In this document: piece after piece, positions 27,364 through 38,192 of the stretch
Numbering within the stretch: the first letter of the stretch is position 1
How the letters are laid out: every line of letters starts with the position of its first letter
Source of the DNA: JAEUIA01 sp038330085
GTDB lineage: Bacteria; Planctomycetota; UBA1135; GCA-002686595
DNA length: 64,000 nucleotides
Reading direction: 5' to 3'
Assembly: GCA_038330085.1 (NCBI GenBank)
Contig: JBBQNP010000003.1
Span: forward strand, 20,953-84,952
Translations under genes and position numbers: made by a program
The notes under the pieces: model-generated
The model's input: only the letters and a program-made list of their open reading frames with translations
The model's database searches: none
Told to the model about the DNA's origin: nothing

Positions 27364-29037
27364 TCATTCCACCTGTGCTTCGGGCAAGCTCAGGATCAGG
27401 TGCGCGAGCTCGCGCAGGATCGTTTCACCGCGTTCTCCCGAGTCGGTCAGTTGGCCTTCTTTGATCTGCGCCTTCTCGCGCGCTTCGTGCAACCAGTCGT
27501 AGGGTCCGCGCGCGATGTCCGGCGCGTACGGGATGCCGAGCATCTGGTCGACCATCGCGTGCACGATGTCCTCGTCGCTGGTGCGGCCGGTCTTCTTGAC
27601 CCAGGCCGACACGGACACCGACGGCTGCCAGCCCGTCTCCTGGATGTAGGCCAGTTGATTGAATCCGTTCGTGCGGCTGACAGTCTTCTTCGTCGCGTCC
27701 GGTTTCAGCGGATCGAACTCTTCGTCGTGCAGCAGCGAGTCGACCTGCACGATGCCGAGCATGACGCCGACCATGTTGCTGCGCTGCATCATCGACGACG
27801 TGGTGATCCAGGCGAGCCCGTCTTCCCAGCCCTTGACGCTGGGGCACCAGAAGAGCCGCTGACCGAGCACGTCGCCCGCGTTGAGGATCATCTGCCCGGG
27901 CGGATCGATGCCCAGGCGTCTAGCTGCCTTCACGAGGTACTCGACCGGCGGCACGACGCGCGCCCCGAGGATCTCTTCGCGGTAGAACTGCGGGTCCTTC
28001 AAGAGGCGCCGCATCATCTGGCCGATGTCGAAGTCGTGATCGCGCAGGAACTCCGCGTAGTCGGCGACGCGTGTCTCGTCCGGAGCCACGCCTTCGAAGT
28101 GGGCGATGAGCTTGCGTGCGACGAAGCGCGCACACGCCGGTTGTTTCAGGATGATCGCCACGACCTGATCGCCGTCGAGGTTGCCGCTGACCGAGAGCAC
28201 CGTCTTCTGGCCGAAGTCGTGGTCGAGGCGCTTGAACTCGAAGCCTTCCGGTCCGCGGCTCCAGCCGGTGAACGCGCGGGCGGCCTGCTTGATGTCGGTC
28301 TCGGTGTAGTTGCCGTCCCCGAGCGAGAAGAGCTCCATGAGCTCGCGCGCCCAGTTCTCGTTCGGATGGTCTTTGACGTTCGTGTCGTTGTTCAAGTAGC
28401 GCAGCATCGCCGGATCCTTGCCGATGCCTTGCACGAGCGTCGCGAAGGATCCCAACGCGTTGTCGCGCAGGAACCGGACCTGGCGAATCATGTCGTGCGC
28501 GTTGCCGACGTCCTTCACGGACGACACGAAGTGTCCGTGCCAGAACAGCGTCATCCGATCGCGCAGCGGATCCTCGGCGCGGATCATTCGCTCGATCCAC
28601 CAGTCCGCGAACTTGTTGAGCGGGAGGATGAGGTCGGGCTGCAACCGGGAGAACCCCGTGCGTCGGGCTTCGACGGTTCCCAACCGCTCTTCGGGGGACT
28701 CGAGATCGCCGTGCAGCGAGGCCAGCGCGAGCACTTCCGGCGGCGGCGTGGCCGAGGTGTTGGGGAAGAAAGAGTCCACGGACTCGTCGAGGCCGAGCGC
28801 GACCAGCTTGGCGACGTCGGCCGTCGAACCTCCGAAACCGGCGCGGTCCAACAAGTGCTCTGCGGTGCGCGCGTCCCAACGAACGTCCGATCGCGAATGC
28901 ACGTACTCGACGAGGATCTCGGCAGCGGTTTGCGGGCCCGGATCCGCGGCCGTCGACGGGACCGCGAGGCCGTTCGTCACGAGCAGTGCCAGGGACAGGG
29001 CACAGGTTCTCGGCAAGCTGCGATTGGAAAACGACAT
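27364..29037 (-). CDS. DUF1800 family exported protein
   Basis: A 557-aa protein of DUF1800. ATG29037 follows a GAGG ribosome site and opens a signal peptide (CALSLALLVTNGLAVPSTA). Conserved blocks of the family are visible: AEHLLDRAGFGGSTADV, RMTLFWHGHFVSSVKDV, NENWARELMELFSLGDG and YTETDIKQAARAFTGWS. It is the first gene of the coupled operon 29037-25104. The family is helical and widespread with DUF1501, and the pair is presumed to act in the periplasm. Biochemistry is unknown to me. Confidence 0.93.
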   Translation of the reverse strand: MSFSNRSLPRTCALSLALLVTNGLAVPSTAADPGPQTAAEILVEYVHSRSDVRWDARTAEHLLDRAGFGGSTADVAKLVALGLDESVDSFFPNTSATPPPEVLALASLHGDLESPEERLGTVEARRTGFSRLQPDLILPLNKFADWWIERMIRAEDPLRDRMTLFWHGHFVSSVKDVGNAHDMIRQVRFLRDNALGSFATLVQGIGKDPAMLRYLNNDTNVKDHPNENWARELMELFSLGDGNYTETDIKQAARAFTGWSRGPEGFEFKRLDHDFGQKTVLSVSGNLDGDQVVAIILKQPACARFVARKLIAHFEGVAPDETRVADYAEFLRDHDFDIGQMMRRLLKDPQFYREEILGARVVPPVEYLVKAARRLGIDPPGQMILNAGDVLGQRLFWCPSVKGWEDGLAWITTSSMMQRSNMVGVMLGIVQVDSLLHDEEFDPLKPDATKKTVSRTNGFNQLAYIQETGWQPSVSVSAWVKKTGRTSDEDIVHAMVDQMLGIPYAPDIARGPYDWLHEAREKAQIKEGQLTDSGERGETILRELAHLILSLPEAQVE

Positions 29038-29236
29038 AGACCTCGACCTGGACGTGATTCGAAGGCTGCTCGGACCCCCTGCCCGAGCCGTTTCGATTCT
29101 CGAGACGTCAGAACTTGCGAGTTTCCCCCGCATCCGAGCATCTGTCAACGAAACCGCCCTCGGAGCAGCCCCCTTCGCCGGCCGACCTCGATCGGTCTCG
29201 TTCCTGCGACGTGGATTGCCCGGTACGGTGTCGCGA

Positions 29237-30115
29237 ATGGGAGCCCGATCGCCGGCACGGATCGACTGGTATGACACCCCACGCTGGTACGACGTGATCT
29301 TTGCGCCCGACACGAAGTGCGAAGCGGACTTTCTCGAGGCGATGTTGCAAGCGCACGGAACGGCGCGGAGTGCACTTCGGACCTCGTCGATGCACTACGA
29401 CGCACGCCGCAGATCGTCAGCGCCCGTCGCCGTTCACGGCGTGCGCGTGCTCGAACCCGCCTGCGGCAGCGGACGGCTCGTGCTCGAGCTCGCACGTCGC
29501 GGCCACGAGGTCACGGGTTTCGACCTCAACGCGGCGATGCTCGCGCGTGCCCGGGAGCGTTTGAGCGCGCGCTCCCTGCGTGCGCGCGTCGAGCACGGCG
29601 ACATGCGCTCGTTCCGTTTCGAAGGCCGTTTCGAGTTGGCGCACTGTCTCGTGTCGACGTTCAAGTACCTGCTCGACGAGGACAGCGCGCGCGGACACCT
29701 GGAATGCGTCGCACGCCACCTCGTGCCGGGCGGGTTGTACGTGCTGGGCTTCCACCTGACCGACTACGAACGCGACTCCGTCAGCCAGGAGCGCTGGGTC
29801 GAGACCTCGCGCGGCGCGCGCGTGACGTGCAACACGCGCGTGTGGCCCGCGAACCGGCGCACGCGCCTCGAGGACGTGCGCGCGCGGCTCGTGGTCGAGC
29901 GCGCGGGCGGCGTCCTGCGGACCGAGACGCGCTGGCAGTTCCGCTCCTACGACGAACGCCAGGTGCTGCGCTTGTTCGCGTCGGTGCGAAGCCTCGAGTG
30001 CGTCGCCCTCCACGACTTCCACTACGACGCCGCGCGCCCACTCTCCTTGCGCGACGGCGTCCTCGACTGCGTGTTCGTGCTGCGGAAACGCAGCGCGCGC
30101 GCAATCAGCCACTGA
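29237..30115 (+). CDS. class I SAM-dependent methyltransferase
   Basis: A 292-aa protein from ATG29237. The N terminus (WYDTPRWYDVIFAPDTKCE) resembles small-molecule methyltransferases that begin with a substrate cap. Motif I VRVLEPACGSGRLVLELA is at about 87-104, motif II with the acidic Asp in EVTGFDLNAAML, and a motif III-like ELAHCLVSTFKYLL. The C-terminal half is a beta-rich extension (TCNTRVWPANRRTRLEDVRA). Substrate not deducible. It is 199 bp from the divergent DUF1800 gene and overlaps the convergent small gene by 11 bases. Confidence 0.88.
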   Translation: MGARSPARIDWYDTPRWYDVIFAPDTKCEADFLEAMLQAHGTARSALRTSSMHYDARRRSSAPVAVHGVRVLEPACGSGRLVLELARRGHEVTGFDLNAAMLARARERLSARSLRARVEHGDMRSFRFEGRFELAHCLVSTFKYLLDEDSARGHLECVARHLVPGGLYVLGFHLTDYERDSVSQERWVETSRGARVTCNTRVWPANRRTRLEDVRARLVVERAGGVLRTETRWQFRSYDERQVLRLFASVRSLECVALHDFHYDAARPLSLRDGVLDCVFVLRKRSARAISH

Positions 30116-30644
30116 TGTCGAGCGGACCGCCCGATTGGATGTGGTTCACGTTCTGCGCGAGGTGATCGATCATCGCGGTGAGCGACTGGATCATCGGCTT
30201 CCTCTTCTCCAGCGACTCGTTGCCGGAGTAGGCGTCGTCGAGGCGCTGCAGCAAGCTGTGGAACTGCGTTTGCGCCTGCTGGATCGCGGCTTGTTGGCGC
30301 GGCGTCAGGTCCGGAGAGCCGGCCGCATGCGCCAGCCGCCCTTCGATGTGTTGCGCGTAGGCGGCGAGCCGCGGGTGCAGCTTCTTGGATGACGTCGGCC
30401 CCGTCGTCTCCGATGCATCGTCGGAAGGCTTCGTCGTCGGGTTGGCGAGCCCGGCTGCCGAGTCGAGCTGCGTCGCGCCGGTGTCGGTCGCGCCGACGTC
30501 GATCTGGCCGGCATCGATCGAAGCAACATCTGTGTCGACCGCCTTGGGGTCGACGGCCTTGGTTTGATGGCCCCGCGCGCCGCGCTGGACCTGCCCTGCA
30601 GCGTTGGTGATCTCGCTGCCCGTCTGAACTCGTTGGATCTGCAT
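30105..30644 (-). CDS. hypothetical protein, helical, Asp/Thr/Ala-rich linker
   Basis: A 179-aa protein from ATG30644 (MQIQRVQTGSEITN). Residues 30-85 are a low-complexity Asp/Thr/Ala stretch (VDTDVASIDAGQIDVGATDT). Residues 95-170 form an amphipathic helical region with Gln-rich turns (TPRQQAAIQQAQTQFHSLLQ). No signal peptide and no family recognised. The shape, a disordered linker plus a helical bundle, recalls flagellar or secretion-associated helper proteins, but this is only a resemblance. It overlaps the methyltransferase 3' end by 11 bases. Confidence 0.65.
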   Translation of the reverse strand: MQIQRVQTGSEITNAAGQVQRGARGHQTKAVDPKAVDTDVASIDAGQIDVGATDTGATQLDSAAGLANPTTKPSDDASETTGPTSSKKLHPRLAAYAQHIEGRLAHAAGSPDLTPRQQAAIQQAQTQFHSLLQRLDDAYSGNESLEKRKPMIQSLTAMIDHLAQNVNHIQSGGPLDISG

Positions 30645-30882
30645 GGTGGGACGTATCGGAGAGCGGCTTGTGTGCTGAAGAACTTCTCGCGTCGAAAGGC
30701 CTCCTTCCAGCGTCAAGTCGTTGCGCGACGCCGTGTTGCGCACGGGACGGCACTCTTTTGTCCCTCGAAATGGTTTCCACGCTGGGATGCCGAAGCGGAA
30801 GCGAGTTCGCTGCCGCCCGCGCGCCCCAGGGCCGGTATCCTCGTCGGACTTTTTCTCCGCATCGGACTCTTACCGCACGGCC

Positions 30883-32859
<1,977 letters not shown>

Positions 32860-33108
32860 CGCGCGCGAACGCTCGTTGGGTCGTTTCCTTCCACAGCCGG
32901 AATCGGAACTGCGCGGCAAGACGATTGCTTGAGCGCGCCCGGTAGACACGAGGCCCGTGATCTCGGTGCAGCGAGCTGCGTGGTGCGACGCAGAGCGCGG
33001 ACGCACTTTGAAGAGTTTGCACGTCGGCTGACCATGTGCCTCGACGAGCGGCGCGGGAAGTTGCCGTGGCACGCGCGAAGGGCCCGCACACCTAGAAGGA
33101 GCGACTCC

Positions 33109-34056
33109 ATGGCACGCATCACGAAGAAGAAGAGCTTGCGCGTCGTCCGCGACGACGACGGACACGCGCCGACGCGCGAGCTCTGGAAAGGCTCGCTGAC
33201 GTTCGGGCTGGTCGAGATCCCCGTCGCGCTCGTTTCGGCGGAGAAGTCGGGTGCAAAGATCTCGCTTTCCTACCTCGATCGTCGCGACTTCTCGCCTGTC
33301 GGCTACCGGCGCTACAACAAGAAGACGGAGAAGGAAGTGCCCTGGTCCGAGATCGTGCACGGCTACGAGTACGAGAAGGGCGAGTACGTCGTCGTCGGCA
33401 AGGGCGACCTGCGGCGCGCGAACCCGGAGCTCACGCGGACGATTTCGATCGAACAGTTCGTGGACTCCGATGAGATCGACCCGATCTACTTCGAGAAGCC
33501 GTACTACGTCGAGCCGCTGAAGGAGCACAGCAAGAGCTACGCGCTGCTGCGCGAGACGCTCAAGCGGACGAAAAAGGTCGGGATCGCGCGCGTGGTCGTG
33601 CGCACGAAGGAGAGCATGGCGGTCGTCGGCGTGCGCGGTCCGGCGCTCGTCGTGTACTTGCTGCGGTACGCGAACGAAGTGCGCAAACCCGAGGAACTCG
33701 ATCGGCTCGGCAAGGGCACCAAGTCCCCCACCGTGTCGCCGAAGGAGATCCAGATGGCAGAACGGCTCGTCGAGGACATGAGCGGCGAGTGGGACCCGGC
33801 GCAATACAAGGACGAGTACGCGAAGGACCTGCTGAAGGTCATCCACGAAAAGATCGATTCGGGCGACGTGCACGAGGTCGACGACGAGGAGGAGAAGGCA
33901 CCGACGAAGAAGCGCGGCGAGATCCTCGACTTGATGCCGCTCTTGAAGCGCAGCGTCGAGGCTGCGCACGGGAACGGGCCCAAAAAGGCGACGAAGCGCT
34001 CGGTACCCTCGAAAACAGCGCACAAGAAGGCGACGCACGCGCGCCGGAGCGCGTGA
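33109..34056 (+). CDS. ku: bacterial Ku, DNA-end-binding protein of NHEJ
   Basis: A 315-aa Ku homologue that would bind double-strand break ends as a dimer and recruit LigD. ATG33109 has a good ribosome site (AGAAGGAG). The Ku core (25-265) starts LWKGSLTFGLVEIPVALVSA and contains RRYNKKTEKEVPWSEIVHGYEYEKGEYVVV and the family ISIEQFVDSDEIDPIYFEKPYYVEP. The C-terminal 50 residues are Lys/Arg-rich (KKATKRSVPSKTAHKKATHA), like the basic tails of mycobacterial and streptomycete Ku. First gene of a four-gene NHEJ cluster, 48 bp before the phosphoesterase gene. Confidence 0.97.
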   Translation: MARITKKKSLRVVRDDDGHAPTRELWKGSLTFGLVEIPVALVSAEKSGAKISLSYLDRRDFSPVGYRRYNKKTEKEVPWSEIVHGYEYEKGEYVVVGKGDLRRANPELTRTISIEQFVDSDEIDPIYFEKPYYVEPLKEHSKSYALLRETLKRTKKVGIARVVVRTKESMAVVGVRGPALVVYLLRYANEVRKPEELDRLGKGTKSPTVSPKEIQMAERLVEDMSGEWDPAQYKDEYAKDLLKVIHEKIDSGDVHEVDDEEEKAPTKKRGEILDLMPLLKRSVEAAHGNGPKKATKRSVPSKTAHKKATHARRSA

Positions 34057-34104
34057 TGACCACGATCGGGCGAGCATCATGGTTGCAGCGGAGGTCGGGA
34101 CGCC

Positions 34105-34869
34105 ATGGGACTTCGTGAGTACGAACGCAAGCGCGACTTCGCGCTGACGCCGGAACCGAGCGGGCGCGGCAAGAAGAAGAAAGGGCCCGCGCGGTCGAAG
34201 CTCTCGTTCGTCGTGCAGAAGCACGCTGCTACGCGCTTGCACTACGACTTCCGCCTCGAGCTCGACGGCGTGCTCTTGAGTTGGGCGGTGCCGAAGGGTC
34301 CGAGTCTCGACCCGTCCGACAAGCGCCTCGCGGTGCACGTCGAGGATCACCCGCTCGAGTACGGCGGGTTCGAGGGCACGATCCCGAAGGGTCAGTACGG
34401 CGGCGGCAGCGTCATCGTGTGGGATCGCGGCACTTGGGAGCCGGAGAAGGATCCGTCGCTGGGCCTGCGGCGCGGCATGTTCGAGTTCACTCTGCACGGC
34501 AAGAAGTTGCGCGGCTCGTGGGCGCTCGTGCGCCTGCATGGGCGGGACAACGACGAGAAGAACTGGCTGTTGTTCAAGCGCAGCGACGAGTTCGCGCGAC
34601 CGGGATCGTCGATCACCGAGGAGCAACCCGAGAGCGCGAAGACAGGACGGTTGATCGAGGCCATCGGTGCGCGCAGCCAGGTATGGAACAGCGACCGCGA
34701 CCAACCCTCGAAGCCACCGCGCAAGACGAAGAGCACTGTGAGGCGCAGGAAAGCACGCGTCCCGCGTCCGCCGCGCAAGTCGACGAAGCCCCCCAAGAAG
34801 CCCACCAGGAAGGCCGTCAAGAAGCCCGGGACATCGTCGGCGAAGTCGAAGTCGAAAGTACGCGCATGA
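34105..34869 (+). CDS. ligD-PE: stand-alone LigD 3'-phosphoesterase domain protein
   Basis: A 254-aa protein equal to the phosphoesterase module of LigD, which trims 3' ribonucleotide/phosphate ends before ligation. The conserved block FVVQKHAATRLHYDFRLELD supplies H40, H46 and D48; H78 and H82 lie in AVHVEDHPLEYGGFEGTIPK. GQYGGGSVIVWDRGTWE and the tail ENWLLFKR-type strand also match. Residues 185-254 form a Lys/Arg/Pro-rich disordered tail. The stop overlaps the next start (ATGA at 34866), so the protein is coupled to the ligase rather than fused to it. Confidence 0.95.
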   Translation: MGLREYERKRDFALTPEPSGRGKKKKGPARSKLSFVVQKHAATRLHYDFRLELDGVLLSWAVPKGPSLDPSDKRLAVHVEDHPLEYGGFEGTIPKGQYGGGSVIVWDRGTWEPEKDPSLGLRRGMFEFTLHGKKLRGSWALVRLHGRDNDEKNWLLFKRSDEFARPGSSITEEQPESAKTGRLIEAIGARSQVWNSDRDQPSKPPRKTKSTVRRRKARVPRPPRKSTKPPKKPTRKAVKKPGTSSAKSKSKVRA

Positions 34870-36122
34870 CGACGAAGGCCCATTCAGGTTCGACGATCCG
34901 TCGCTCCCGCTCGCGGCGAGCGAGGACCGCCGCACTGAAGGCGCGCAAGCCGGCGCAACAGCGACGCAAGAGCGCCTCGCCACGCTCGATCGCAGCGTCG
35001 CTCGAACGAGCGCGCCGGTCGTCGCTCCCGGAATTCGTCGAACCTCAGTTGGCGACGCTCGAATCGGCCGCTCCCACCGGCGAGGGCTGGCTGCACGAGG
35101 TGAAGTTCGACGGTTACCGCATGGAAGCGCGCCTCGAGAAGGGCCGCGTCACGTGGATCTCGCGCAACGGCCTCGACTGGACGTCGCGCTTCGCGTCGTT
35201 GTCACCCGCGATCGCGTCGTTGCCCGCGGAGTCGGCGCTGTTGGACGGAGAAGTCGTCGTGCTCGGCGACGACGGCGTCAGCCGCTTCCAGGAACTGCAG
35301 CAAGCGCTCGGCGACGGCGAAGCGCGCGCGTTCACGTACTTCGCGTTCGACCTGATCCATCTGGACGGACTCGACTTGCGGCGTTGCGAGTTGATCGACC
35401 GCAAGCGGGTGCTGCAGGCCTTGCTCGCACGCACGACCCCGAAATCACCCGTGCGCTACAGCGAGCACATCGTCGGCGGAGGACCGGAGTTTCTCGTCGA
35501 AGCATGTCGCGCGAGGTTGGAAGGCATCGTTTCGAAGCGCGCGGAAGGCAGCTACGTCTCGCAGCGTACGCGCGACTGGGTCAAGGCCAAGTGCGGCTTG
35601 CGCCAGGAGTTCGTCGTCGCCGGCTTCACCGAGCCCAGCGGCTCGCGCGTCGGGTTCGGCTCGCTCGTGCTCGGCGTGCACGACAAGAAGAAGTTCGTCC
35701 ATGCCGGCCGCGTCGGCACCGGTTTCGGACGCGAACTCTTGGTGAAGCTGCGCCGGAAGCTCGACGCGCTCGCGATCGATCAACACCCGTTCGACGTCCC
35801 CGTCGATTCGGCCGCGCGACGCGGGGTGACGTGGGTGAAGCCGAAGCTCGTCGTCGAGGTGGCGTTCACGGGCTGGACGTCGGAGGGTTCGCTGCGGCAT
35901 CCGAGCTTCGAGGGAATGCGCGAGGACAAGTCGCCCGCTGAGGTCGTGCGCGAGAAGTCGAGGTCGCAACAGCGCACGGCGTCACACCCTGGGTCAACCA
36001 CCGTCAGCTCCGGCGCGAAGTCGGCCGCGAAGAGGAAGCCGGCCCGGAAATCCGCCGGCCCGCACGAGCCCACGCGCAGCCAGGTCGGGAAGGGGTCCGC
36101 CGGCAGGAAGCGATCGACATGA
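34866..36122 (+). CDS. ligD-LIG: stand-alone LigD ATP-dependent DNA ligase domain protein
   Basis: A 418-aa ATP-dependent DNA ligase. The nucleotidyltransferase motif I K80-FDGYR (HEVKFDGYR) provides the AMP-accepting lysine. Other motifs seen are SRNGLDWTSRF, LLDGEVVVL, the EGIVSKRAEGSY block and WVKAKC. Residues 255-360 are the OB domain (FVVAGFTEPSGSRVGFGSLV ... GWTSEGSLRHPSFEG). Both ends are basic and low complexity (1-50 and 375-418). Coupled by ATGA overlaps to the phosphoesterase upstream and the polymerase downstream. It would seal breaks held by Ku. Confidence 0.96.
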   Translation: MTTKAHSGSTIRRSRSRRARTAALKARKPAQQRRKSASPRSIAASLERARRSSLPEFVEPQLATLESAAPTGEGWLHEVKFDGYRMEARLEKGRVTWISRNGLDWTSRFASLSPAIASLPAESALLDGEVVVLGDDGVSRFQELQQALGDGEARAFTYFAFDLIHLDGLDLRRCELIDRKRVLQALLARTTPKSPVRYSEHIVGGGPEFLVEACRARLEGIVSKRAEGSYVSQRTRDWVKAKCGLRQEFVVAGFTEPSGSRVGFGSLVLGVHDKKKFVHAGRVGTGFGRELLVKLRRKLDALAIDQHPFDVPVDSAARRGVTWVKPKLVVEVAFTGWTSEGSLRHPSFEGMREDKSPAEVVREKSRSQQRTASHPGSTTVSSGAKSAAKRKPARKSAGPHEPTRSQVGKGSAGRKRST

Positions 36123-37153
36123 GCACGCTGAAAAAGACGGTGCGCAAGCAGGCTGTGCCTAAAAACACCATGCGCAAAAACACTCTGCGCAAAAACACCC
36201 TGCGCAAGAAAGCTGGGCGCAAGAAGTCCGCTGAAAAGCCCTCGTCCCGCTCAGTCGCCGACGCCGACGTCGTCGCGGGGGTCACGATCTCGCACCCCGA
36301 CCGCGTGCTCGACGAAGAGAGCGGCGCGACCAAGATCGACGTGGCCCGTTTTTATGCCGGCGTCGCGCCGCTGCTCTTGCCCCACGTCGCGAACCGTCCG
36401 TTGAGCGTCGTGCGTTGTCCGCGCGGGTTCGCGAGCACGTGCTTCTTCCAGAAACACAGCGGCGGCATGTTCCCCGACGCGGTGAAGTCGTTGCCGGTGA
36501 AGGACTCGTCCGGCGTCGCCAACTACCTGATGGTCGATTCGGTCGAAGGCCTCGTCGCGCTCGTGCAGATGAACGTGATCGAGCTGCACCCTTGGGGCAG
36601 CCGCGGCGATGAGCTCGATCGACCCGACCGCATGTTCTTCGATCTCGATCCGGCACCCGACGTCACCTGGAAGCGCGTCGTCGACGCCGCGCTGAGCATG
36701 CGCGAAGTCCTGTGGGGCCTCGGCATGGAGTCGTTCGTCAAGACGACCGGGAGCAAGGGCATCCACGTCGTCGTTCCCCTCGAACGCCGCTACACCTGGG
36801 ACCAGGTGAAGGATTTCTCGCACGCGATGGCGATGCAGCTCGAGCAGTCCGAGCCCGCGAAGTACATCGCGACGGCGTCGAAGGCCGCGCGCAAGGGCCG
36901 CATCTTCGTCGACTACCTGCGCAACTCGCGCGGCGCGACGGCGGTGGCGCCGTACTCCGTGCGCGCAAGACCGGGTGCGTCGGTGTCGACGCCGCTCACG
37001 TGGAAGGAACTCGAGTCGCTCTCGCGTCCCGACGCGTTCCACATGGACGACGTGCTCGCGCGCACGAAGTCGAAGCGCGCGGATCCCTGGGCGAAGTTCC
37101 TGAAGTCGCCGCAGAAGCTGCCTGCAGCATCGAAGACGACAGCCGCCCGGTGA
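36119..37153 (+). CDS. ligD-POL: stand-alone LigD polymerase/primase domain protein
   Basis: A 344-aa archaeo-eukaryotic-primase-type polymerase as in the LigD POL module, which fills gaps at break ends. Residues 1-45 are a Lys/Arg-rich head encoded partly by a 15-bp tandem repeat. The catalytic acids are D175 and D177 in FFDLDPAP. FFQKH at 109-113, ELHPW, KTTGSKGIHVVVPL and GRIFVDYLRNSRGATAVAPY are all diagnostic. The start overlaps the ligase stop (ATGA). Gene order PE-LIG-POL equals the domain order inside the single LigD chain of Pseudomonas. Confidence 0.96.
   Translation: MSTLKKTVRKQAVPKNTMRKNTLRKNTLRKKAGRKKSAEKPSSRSVADADVVAGVTISHPDRVLDEESGATKIDVARFYAGVAPLLLPHVANRPLSVVRCPRGFASTCFFQKHSGGMFPDAVKSLPVKDSSGVANYLMVDSVEGLVALVQMNVIELHPWGSRGDELDRPDRMFFDLDPAPDVTWKRVVDAALSMREVLWGLGMESFVKTTGSKGIHVVVPLERRYTWDQVKDFSHAMAMQLEQSEPAKYIATASKAARKGRIFVDYLRNSRGATAVAPYSVRARPGASVSTPLTWKELESLSRPDAFHMDDVLARTKSKRADPWAKFLKSPQKLPAASKTTAAR
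36161..36220 (+). repeat. 15-bp tandem repeat coding a basic head
   Basis: Four units of 15 bp at 36161, 36176, 36191 and 36206. Units 1-3 differ at two or three bases (AAAAACACCATGCGC type); unit 4 is diverged. They encode repeats of KNT(M/L)R within the N terminus of the LigD polymerase protein. The AAAAAC runs are conspicuous in high-GC DNA and could permit slippage. Confidence 0.85.
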
Positions 37154-37168
37154 GCTCGCTCGATCGGT

Positions 37169-37894
37169 TCAGCTTCCTGACACGAGCGACAACCCGGAGA
37201 GCGCGTACCACACTCCGAACACGAGTGCGACCGCACCGACGAGCGGGGCGATGAACGCGAAGTTGCGTGCGGCGGGTGCGCGCGCGAGCACGAGCCCCGC
37301 TGCTCCGGATGCAATCGCCATGGAGAGCGCCGTGCCGGCCGCGAACACGCACAACGCGATCAACGCCTCCGCCCTCTCGGGCGCGGCTGCGACCATGACG
37401 ATCCCGCCCGGGGCCGACCCGCCGACGCCGTGCACGAGGCCGACGCCGAACGCGGCGCGCGGCGAACGAACTTGCGGGTGCGCGTGACCGTGATCGCGAG
37501 CGAGCGTCCGGTTCGAATCCGTCGGATGCGCGTGCACGTGCTCGTGTTCGATTCCGCCGTGCCGGTGCGCGTGCAGGTGCAACTCGCCGCGACGCCAACG
37601 CACGAGCAGCCCCAGCGCGAGCCAGGCGATGATCGCACCGACCGCGACCTCCGCCGCCGTGTGGATCCACTGCGGAATCCATGGGCCTGCGATGACGACC
37701 GGGATGCCGAGCGCGAGCAGCGAGAGCGCGTGTCCGGCCCCCCACGCGAGACCGATACGCGTCGCGCTCTTCGTTCCATGGCCCCCATCGCGGGTCGTGA
37801 TCGTCGCGACGGCGCTCAAGTGATCGGGATCGAGCGCGTGTCGCAGCCCGAGCGCCAACGAGAACCCGAGCGTGGTCAGAAATCCGGCGTGCAC
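37169..37894 (-). CDS. NiCoT/NicO-like nickel-cobalt permease with His-rich loop
   Basis: A 241-aa membrane protein from GTG37894; an ATG at 38011 would add 39 Arg-rich residues. The hallmark LGLRHALDPDHLSAV, with its H-x4-D-H, lies in the second helix and defines nickel/cobalt (NicO/RcnA/HupE-like) transporters. About six membrane segments. The cytoplasmic loop is strongly His-rich (LHAHRHGG, EHEHVHAH, DHGHAH), as expected for a metal-sensing or chelating loop. GVGLVHGVGGSAPGG is a second conserved segment. The direction of transport is not decidable. Convergent with the LigD cluster, 15 bp apart. Confidence 0.85.
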   Translation of the reverse strand: MHAGFLTTLGFSLALGLRHALDPDHLSAVATITTRDGGHGTKSATRIGLAWGAGHALSLLALGIPVVIAGPWIPQWIHTAAEVAVGAIIAWLALGLLVRWRRGELHLHAHRHGGIEHEHVHAHPTDSNRTLARDHGHAHPQVRSPRAAFGVGLVHGVGGSAPGGIVMVAAAPERAEALIALCVFAAGTALSMAIASGAAGLVLARAPAARNFAFIAPLVGAVALVFGVWYALSGLSLVSGS

Positions 37895-38192
37895 GAGTGT
37901 GAGCGCGCGATCGCGCAGTCGGGTGTGGGGCTGTCCATGCGTGCGTGCCGCCGCCGGTTTCGTTCGGCGCCGGCGGGCCAAGCCGCGCGATCCTACTCGA
38001 TGTGCCCCCACGACCGGACGCGACTCGAGTTGCGCGGCGTCTGCAACCCGCGCACGAACGCACCCGAGGCGACTGCAACGGCTTGATTCAGCACCGATCC
38101 GACGGCCGCGTCCCCCGGAAGCGCACTATGTCGGCTGCACGGTGAAGACGCGGACGGAGCTCGTCGCGTCTAATGGAGGCTGCGACCTCGCC

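Noticed and set aside
27400..29274. 624-codon plus-strand frame opposite the DUF1800 gene
   Set aside because: Antisense shadow; the minus strand has a signal peptide, ribosome site and DUF1800 motifs.
34105..37153. One ligD gene broken by frameshifts
   Set aside because: Both junctions are exact ATGA start/stop overlaps, and each product has its own basic terminal extension, a pattern seen at other coupled genes in the window.
37500..37525. TTCGAATCC resembling a tRNA T-loop
   Set aside because: It lies inside the NiCoT-like gene, and no acceptor, D or anticodon stems can be drawn around it.
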